The notes beneath the pieces were generated by a model, which was given only the letters and a program-made list of their open reading frames with translations, searched no databases and had not been told where the DNA came from. Positions 59,893 through 64,000 of a stretch of DNA of 64,000 nucleotides are shown piece by piece. Position 1 is the stretch's first letter. Each line of letters starts with the position of its first letter. The stretch covers positions 496,001 to 560,000 of the forward strand of contig MU119212.1 in assembly GCA_014904845.1 (NCBI GenBank), read 5' to 3'. The position numbers and the translations under genes were made by a program. The stretch is from Acephala macrosclerotiorum (lineage: Eukaryota; Ascomycota; Leotiomycetes; Helotiales; Mollisiaceae).

Positions 59893-61059
59893 TCCTCTGA
59901 ACTTCTCATCTTCAGACCTGCCATACCGTCAGTCTAATTCCCCGCAGACGCTGCTAAAATCGGATAGGAAGGAAAATTTACCTGTCCAAGGAGACATGGT
60001 CCACATGAATAGCATTCGCCTTTGGTTCTCGCATCATGCGATCTTCTCCTATTCATCACCCTCAATCAAACACCCAGATCCTGAAGCTCATGGGAGAATG
60101 TCGCATGCACAAAGAAGATAGCGTGATGCTAGAAAGTTTAGGAGGTTCTAAAGCGGGGGAAGCACAAACACCATCGTTCAAATTTGCAGGGATGGCTCCT
60201 AGTAATCACTCCTTCCGGGCGCCATCATGGCGAAAAACTTGCACTTGCTTCACCGTTTGGTCAGGCTTGTGTGACCATACAATCCTGTACTGGGTGCCAC
60301 AAGCGCTGGGCTGAGATAGGGCACAAGGCCTGCGATGCAGAACAGCAGGGGATGGTCATTGGAAGGCGGGGTTGAGATTGCAGAAGAACCCTGTAGATCT
60401 CACTTTAGTGCTTCTTGCCGCGGCGGATGTCAAAACTTTTGGCAGCAAAGATCTTTTTGGATGGGATGAACTTGCGGTCTGCAGAAGAGTGGAGGGCACG
60501 AGAAAGAATCGGAAACAAAATATTAAGTAGATAAGCATGTATTGAAATTCAAATTTGGGAAGTGAAGTCATTCACAATACACTTTCAGGAGCAAAATAAT
60601 TGCTGATGTGAGAATCGTCTGATTTTGAGTCTTCCGTTTGTAAGACGTGGGGTCCCCAGACTTGACCACTAAAAGCTCGGCAGGTACCGGAGAAGGAGAA
60701 CCAGCTTTTGATGGGAAGAATTAGTATTAAAACAATTGAGTGCTCAATTCGTGTCGTGAGAATACATACGGAAGTCGCTACCTACCCTATGGGGCTTGTA
60801 GAAATTTGAGGCACTCTGGGCAGCAGAGAGATTGTGATAAGCAAAGACAGCGAAACCAAAACCGGCATCCACAGAAGTCTTAGATTGACAAATCTTTCCT
60901 CCGAACTTTTGATCCCATTGAAAATGTACATTGGATCTACTGGTATCCAAGCTCATCTGACTTGGCAGATTGTCTGTGAAGTTGATGAGCCCCTTTACGC
61001 CCGCTTTCTATCATGCTCGTATCTAAACATAGTTTCCTTAAGCCCGCAATGCTCGTATA
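59893..61059. other. Intergenic region between two transporter genes
   Basis: Upstream region of the first transporter and downstream region of the second. Overlapping plus-strand frames at 59714-60375 are in different phases and unsupported. Confidence 0.45.
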
Positions 61060-63516
61060 TCAGACATTGTCATCCTCGTCTTGGTCTAATGGCTTATATT
61101 GTCCACTCTTTCCGCTCCTGACGCTTCCTTCGTCTCCTTTGTTTTTCTTCACCATGCGAGATATCCAGCCTCCAACTCCTTCGGACGTCGAATCATCATC
61201 TCCATATTGGGGCTTACCATTTTGGATGTTGACATGCGGTGGTTCGATGTCCAGACCTGGGATGGCGTTGGAAGGACCAAGGCGACCACTGCCCATCTGT
61301 CCAATAATCCCTCGTCGAAGGTCCATTGATGGAACTGGTGAGCCGGCCATAAGTGAGCCAGTCTCGGCCTGAGTTGCTGGTGTTGGCATTGCAGTTGTGG
61401 CATCGCCGAAGAGCGCATCCATATCCTCCAATCTTACACCCGCGGTTTCGGGATAAATGAAATATACTGTTAAACAGTAAGTTGGGATGAAAGCAAGATT
61501 TGAGAGAAAAGCTTACCAACTACAAAACTCGTGGCACAGAAAAACGCGTGCACCAGATAAAGACGCCATTTGATCCATTCTTGTAACACAGGTGTCATTT
61601 CTCCAACAAGCCAGTTGAAAGCCCAATTGGTCGCTGTCGACAAACTGGCGCCTTTTGACCGAATGCTAAGAGGTAAGATCTCAGGCGGGTAGAGCCATGG
61701 AATGGGTCCCCAACTGTATCCGAAGGCGGCGTTGTATATCATAACGAAGATGACGACGAGTGTTGGCGTCATTTTGATGTCAAGATATAGGAAGTAAGAT
61801 ATTAGTGACAATGAAATAACCATGGCAATGGCGCCGCTAAGGAGAATGAGGCGGCGGCCCCATTTGTCAACAAGATACCACGGCGGGACTGAAGACATAA
61901 GATACGTTATAGCGTTGATTCCGGTCATAAGAATTGCTGATCGGCCGACCCAGCCAGCAGATTCGAACACATAAGGCGCGTAGTAAGATATGACGTTAAT
62001 TCCGTTGAGTTGGGCGAACGCTTGGGCGGACATGGCAATGAAGACTCGAGTGCGGTACCGGCGGAACATGTCTTTGTAGGACTTCTCGCCTTCTTGCCTT
62101 TGCAAGAGGACGTCCATTTTAATTTCACGATACTCGTCACGGGCTTTGGCATTGTGAATATCACCACCTCCATAGAGGTTAGCTATCACAACAATACCTT
62201 CTTCGTCATGGTCATTATCTAAGAGCCACCTGTTTTATCAGCATTTCAAGATTGAGGCTAGTGGCGGGAAGCATACCTGGGTGATTCGACAATAACCAAA
62301 CTCCCAAAGCCCAACAGAGCTCCCATTACGCATTGCATCAACAACGGCAATCTCCACGAATAGTTGCTGTTGATATAACTGCAGAAATAGTCCACCCAGA
62401 CAGAGGTAGCATATCCTGTGATGTTTCCAGTAAATTCGATACAAGCCAACTTGCCTCGATTGTGTGGAGGTGATATCTCGGACTGATAGACAGGAACAAT
62501 TGTCGATAGCATTCCAACTCCGATACCTGCAATGACTCTGCCCAGCAACATCATTGGCATACCAGTCGCGAAGGTCTGCAGCGCACCTCCTACGAAGAAT
62601 ATGCCAGAACCATAGAATATCGTCCTCCGTCGGCCGATCATATCACCTACTCTTCCTACAACTAGCGATGCAAAAAAGGCTCCAACCTCGAGAATGGCAA
62701 CCATTGTCCCAACTTCGGCTCGAGTAGGTTGGTTGAAATAGTCTTTGAAGAACGGACCCCTGACACGCAGTTAGAGTCATTCCTGTAACTTGGCAATGAT
62801 CTTACGTGATAATGCCCGACATAACACCTTGATCATAGCCAAACAGGAAAACGCCTAAGGAGACGAATACACTGGTAAAGTATCTATAAATCCATCAGCA
62901 ATCTGCCGGATTGTATCCGTTACAGTGTGCCTACACTAGGGCCTTGCCTGTAAGGCCATGCATCTGCCTTTCTCCTCCCGACATGATGGCAGCCAGGATA
63001 TGCTCTGCTCGTGTGATGTACCGCGGAGCAGGCTTAGGTATCTCGATATCCTCTTTAACGAGTCCACGATGATATTCTTTTGGTTCAACGTCGTCTGCTT
63101 CTTCTTGATATCGGACCCTCTTATGCCGAGTTGCCCGTCTCGAGGAGCCACCAAACACTTCTTCCTCAAGGGATGCTCGGAGCTTGATGTTTAGAGGATC
63201 CTCGGCGTCTAATTGCTCTGCGAGATCGCCAGTATCGCTCCACGAGAAGTCTGAGCCAGGCGAGGAGGACCTAGAGAGGGATGACCGGCGGTCCTGCTTT
63301 TCGTTGGACGTGCCCAGCAGAGCAGCTGAGTCGGAATTGGATGCCTGTGTCGGTAAGGTTCGTAAGGGTATATTCGCAGGCCGACGATGAGACTTTGAGG
63401 AAGAAATATTGATAGCGGTGGACTGTGAAGCAGCAGTCCTCTCTGCGTTGGGAAATTTGGAGAAGCTGGAGTCAAGGTGGGCGAACGATTCGTCAAGGGT
63501 CGATCGATATCGGAAC
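61060..63516 (-). CDS. MFS sugar transporter, second copy, long N-terminus (5' end unresolved)
   Basis: Six exons resolved on the minus strand: 63516-62935, 62883-62806, 62759-62277, 62229-61517 and 61466-61060, plus a first coding exon not settled (a candidate starts with MTKDPAGQ at 63721). The long N-terminal extension (FRYRSTLDESFAHLDSSF, later Ser-rich and basic) is disordered. Twelve helices follow: SLGVFLFGYDQGVMSGIITG, GDMIGRRRTIFYG, RVIAGIGVGMLSTIVPVYQSEIS, ESPRWLLDNDHDEEG, QLNGINVISYYAP, GPIPWLYPPEILPLSIRSKGA and YPETAGVRLEDMDALFG. These are the PESPRW/PETxG signatures of the sugar porter family. It is closest in feel to Stl1-like glycerol and hexose carriers, but the substrate is open. 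The C-terminal ~115 residues are cytosolic and Gly/Ser/Asp-rich. Confidence 0.85.
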
Positions 63517-64000
63517 CTGATTCATCAAGCTAACTGCTGCCCGAAGAAAGTTCAAAGGAGAAAAGCGGATACAACGCATGCATGAAGGGTGCGCGTGAAA
63601 GGTATCACATGTGGCATAGGAATGACGATAGAGGCGGATTGGAAGCGAAACCAGATACAGAGTTGTAGAGAGGAAAGGGTAATGTTGCATCTGGATGTTG
63701 TCCTGCCGGGTCCTTCGTCATCGCTGGTGCCAGTGGTGGTTTGCTCAGGTGAAGCTTACAGGCACGTGATGAGACACTCCCCTTTTCTCCCAATAAGAAT
63801 TAGCTTCAGCAGCACAGTTCTCCATTGATGATCGCAGTTGGGAACACAACTCTCTCGGATTGCGTATGTTTTGAGCCCCAGGTATCTTTACCGCAAGACT
63901 TCAAGAAGCTGCCTCGGCGCGTATTGAAAGTGCAGCTGTGCTTGTCACGTTAAATTATGAAACAAGGCGCCTGGCGAGTTACCAGAAACAGCGTCAGCAG
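63517..64000. other. Right-edge upstream region of the second sugar transporter
   Basis: Probably contains the missing first exon and promoter of the minus-strand transporter. A CACGTG box lies at 63763-63768, 40 bp upstream of the candidate start at 63721. Nothing else is supported before the window ends. Confidence 0.35.

Noticed and set aside
55176..63516. Secondary metabolite cluster around the P450
   Set aside because: There is one P450 and two sugar-type carriers, but no polyketide synthase, NRPS, terpene cyclase or pathway regulator next to it.
1..64000. tRNA, rRNA, CRISPR or intact transposon
   Set aside because: I scanned by eye for B-box-like GGTTCGANTCC sequences, regular spaced repeats and transposase or reverse-transcriptase motifs and found none convincing; tRNAscan-SE and a repeat library search would settle this.

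Overview
The window is nuclear DNA of a filamentous ascomycete. Genes carry short introns (about 45-80 nt) with GTRNGY donors, CTAAC-like branch points and YAG acceptors. The gene set (Pezizomycotina-type AMP deaminase, Sla1, Ede1, PP2A B subunit, SMP-30 lactonase, many MFS carriers) and a small zinc-cluster protein of a kind I associate with Helotiales suggest a leotiomycete; that rank is inference. Exon joins were worked out by hand from splice consensus, frame phase and family knowledge. No alignment was run.

Layout. 0.6-8.4 kb: LtrA-like membrane protein, omega-type glutathione transferase, secreted SMP-30/gluconolactonase-like enzyme, conserved unknown. 9.6-24.9 kb, all on +: PP2A B regulatory subunit, UDP-GlcNAc-type nucleotide-sugar transporter, AMP deaminase, DAL5-type MFS permease, endocytic adaptor Sla1. 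26.1-27.9 kb: secreted Ala/Gly-rich protein built from tiny phase-1 exons, two of them in a tandem duplication. 28.4-33.5 kb: TFIIH subunit Ssl1, a decayed Ste24-like gene, RNase H2 catalytic subunit. 33.8-36.4 kb: a truncated sugar-permease remnant and a decayed GH27 alpha-galactosidase holding a 43-base G run. 37.7-48.7 kb: Gna1, a WW-domain protein, an ER-type membrane protein, alpha-tubulin, Ede1. 49.0-52.6 kb: a decayed phosphatidylinositol-synthase-like gene, a small Zn2Cys6-type protein and a secreted protein whose signal peptide contains a stop. 53.8-63.7 kb: secreted protein, cytochrome P450 and two MFS sugar-type transporters.

Shared roles. Sla1 and Ede1 both belong to the actin/clathrin endocytic coat but lie 20 kb apart. 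Gna1 makes GlcNAc-6-P on the way to UDP-GlcNAc, and the SLC35-type carrier moves UDP-GlcNAc, so both serve the chitin and glycan route. I see no biosynthetic cluster: the single P450 sits beside transporters without a backbone enzyme.

The main surprise is five degenerate genes, all on the minus strand, between 30.6 and 52.6 kb, interspersed with intact housekeeping genes. Several of their lesions look like C-to-T or G-to-A transitions, as expected from RIP-like mutation of duplicates. No CRISPR array, rRNA or confident tRNA was seen, and I found no wholly new system.
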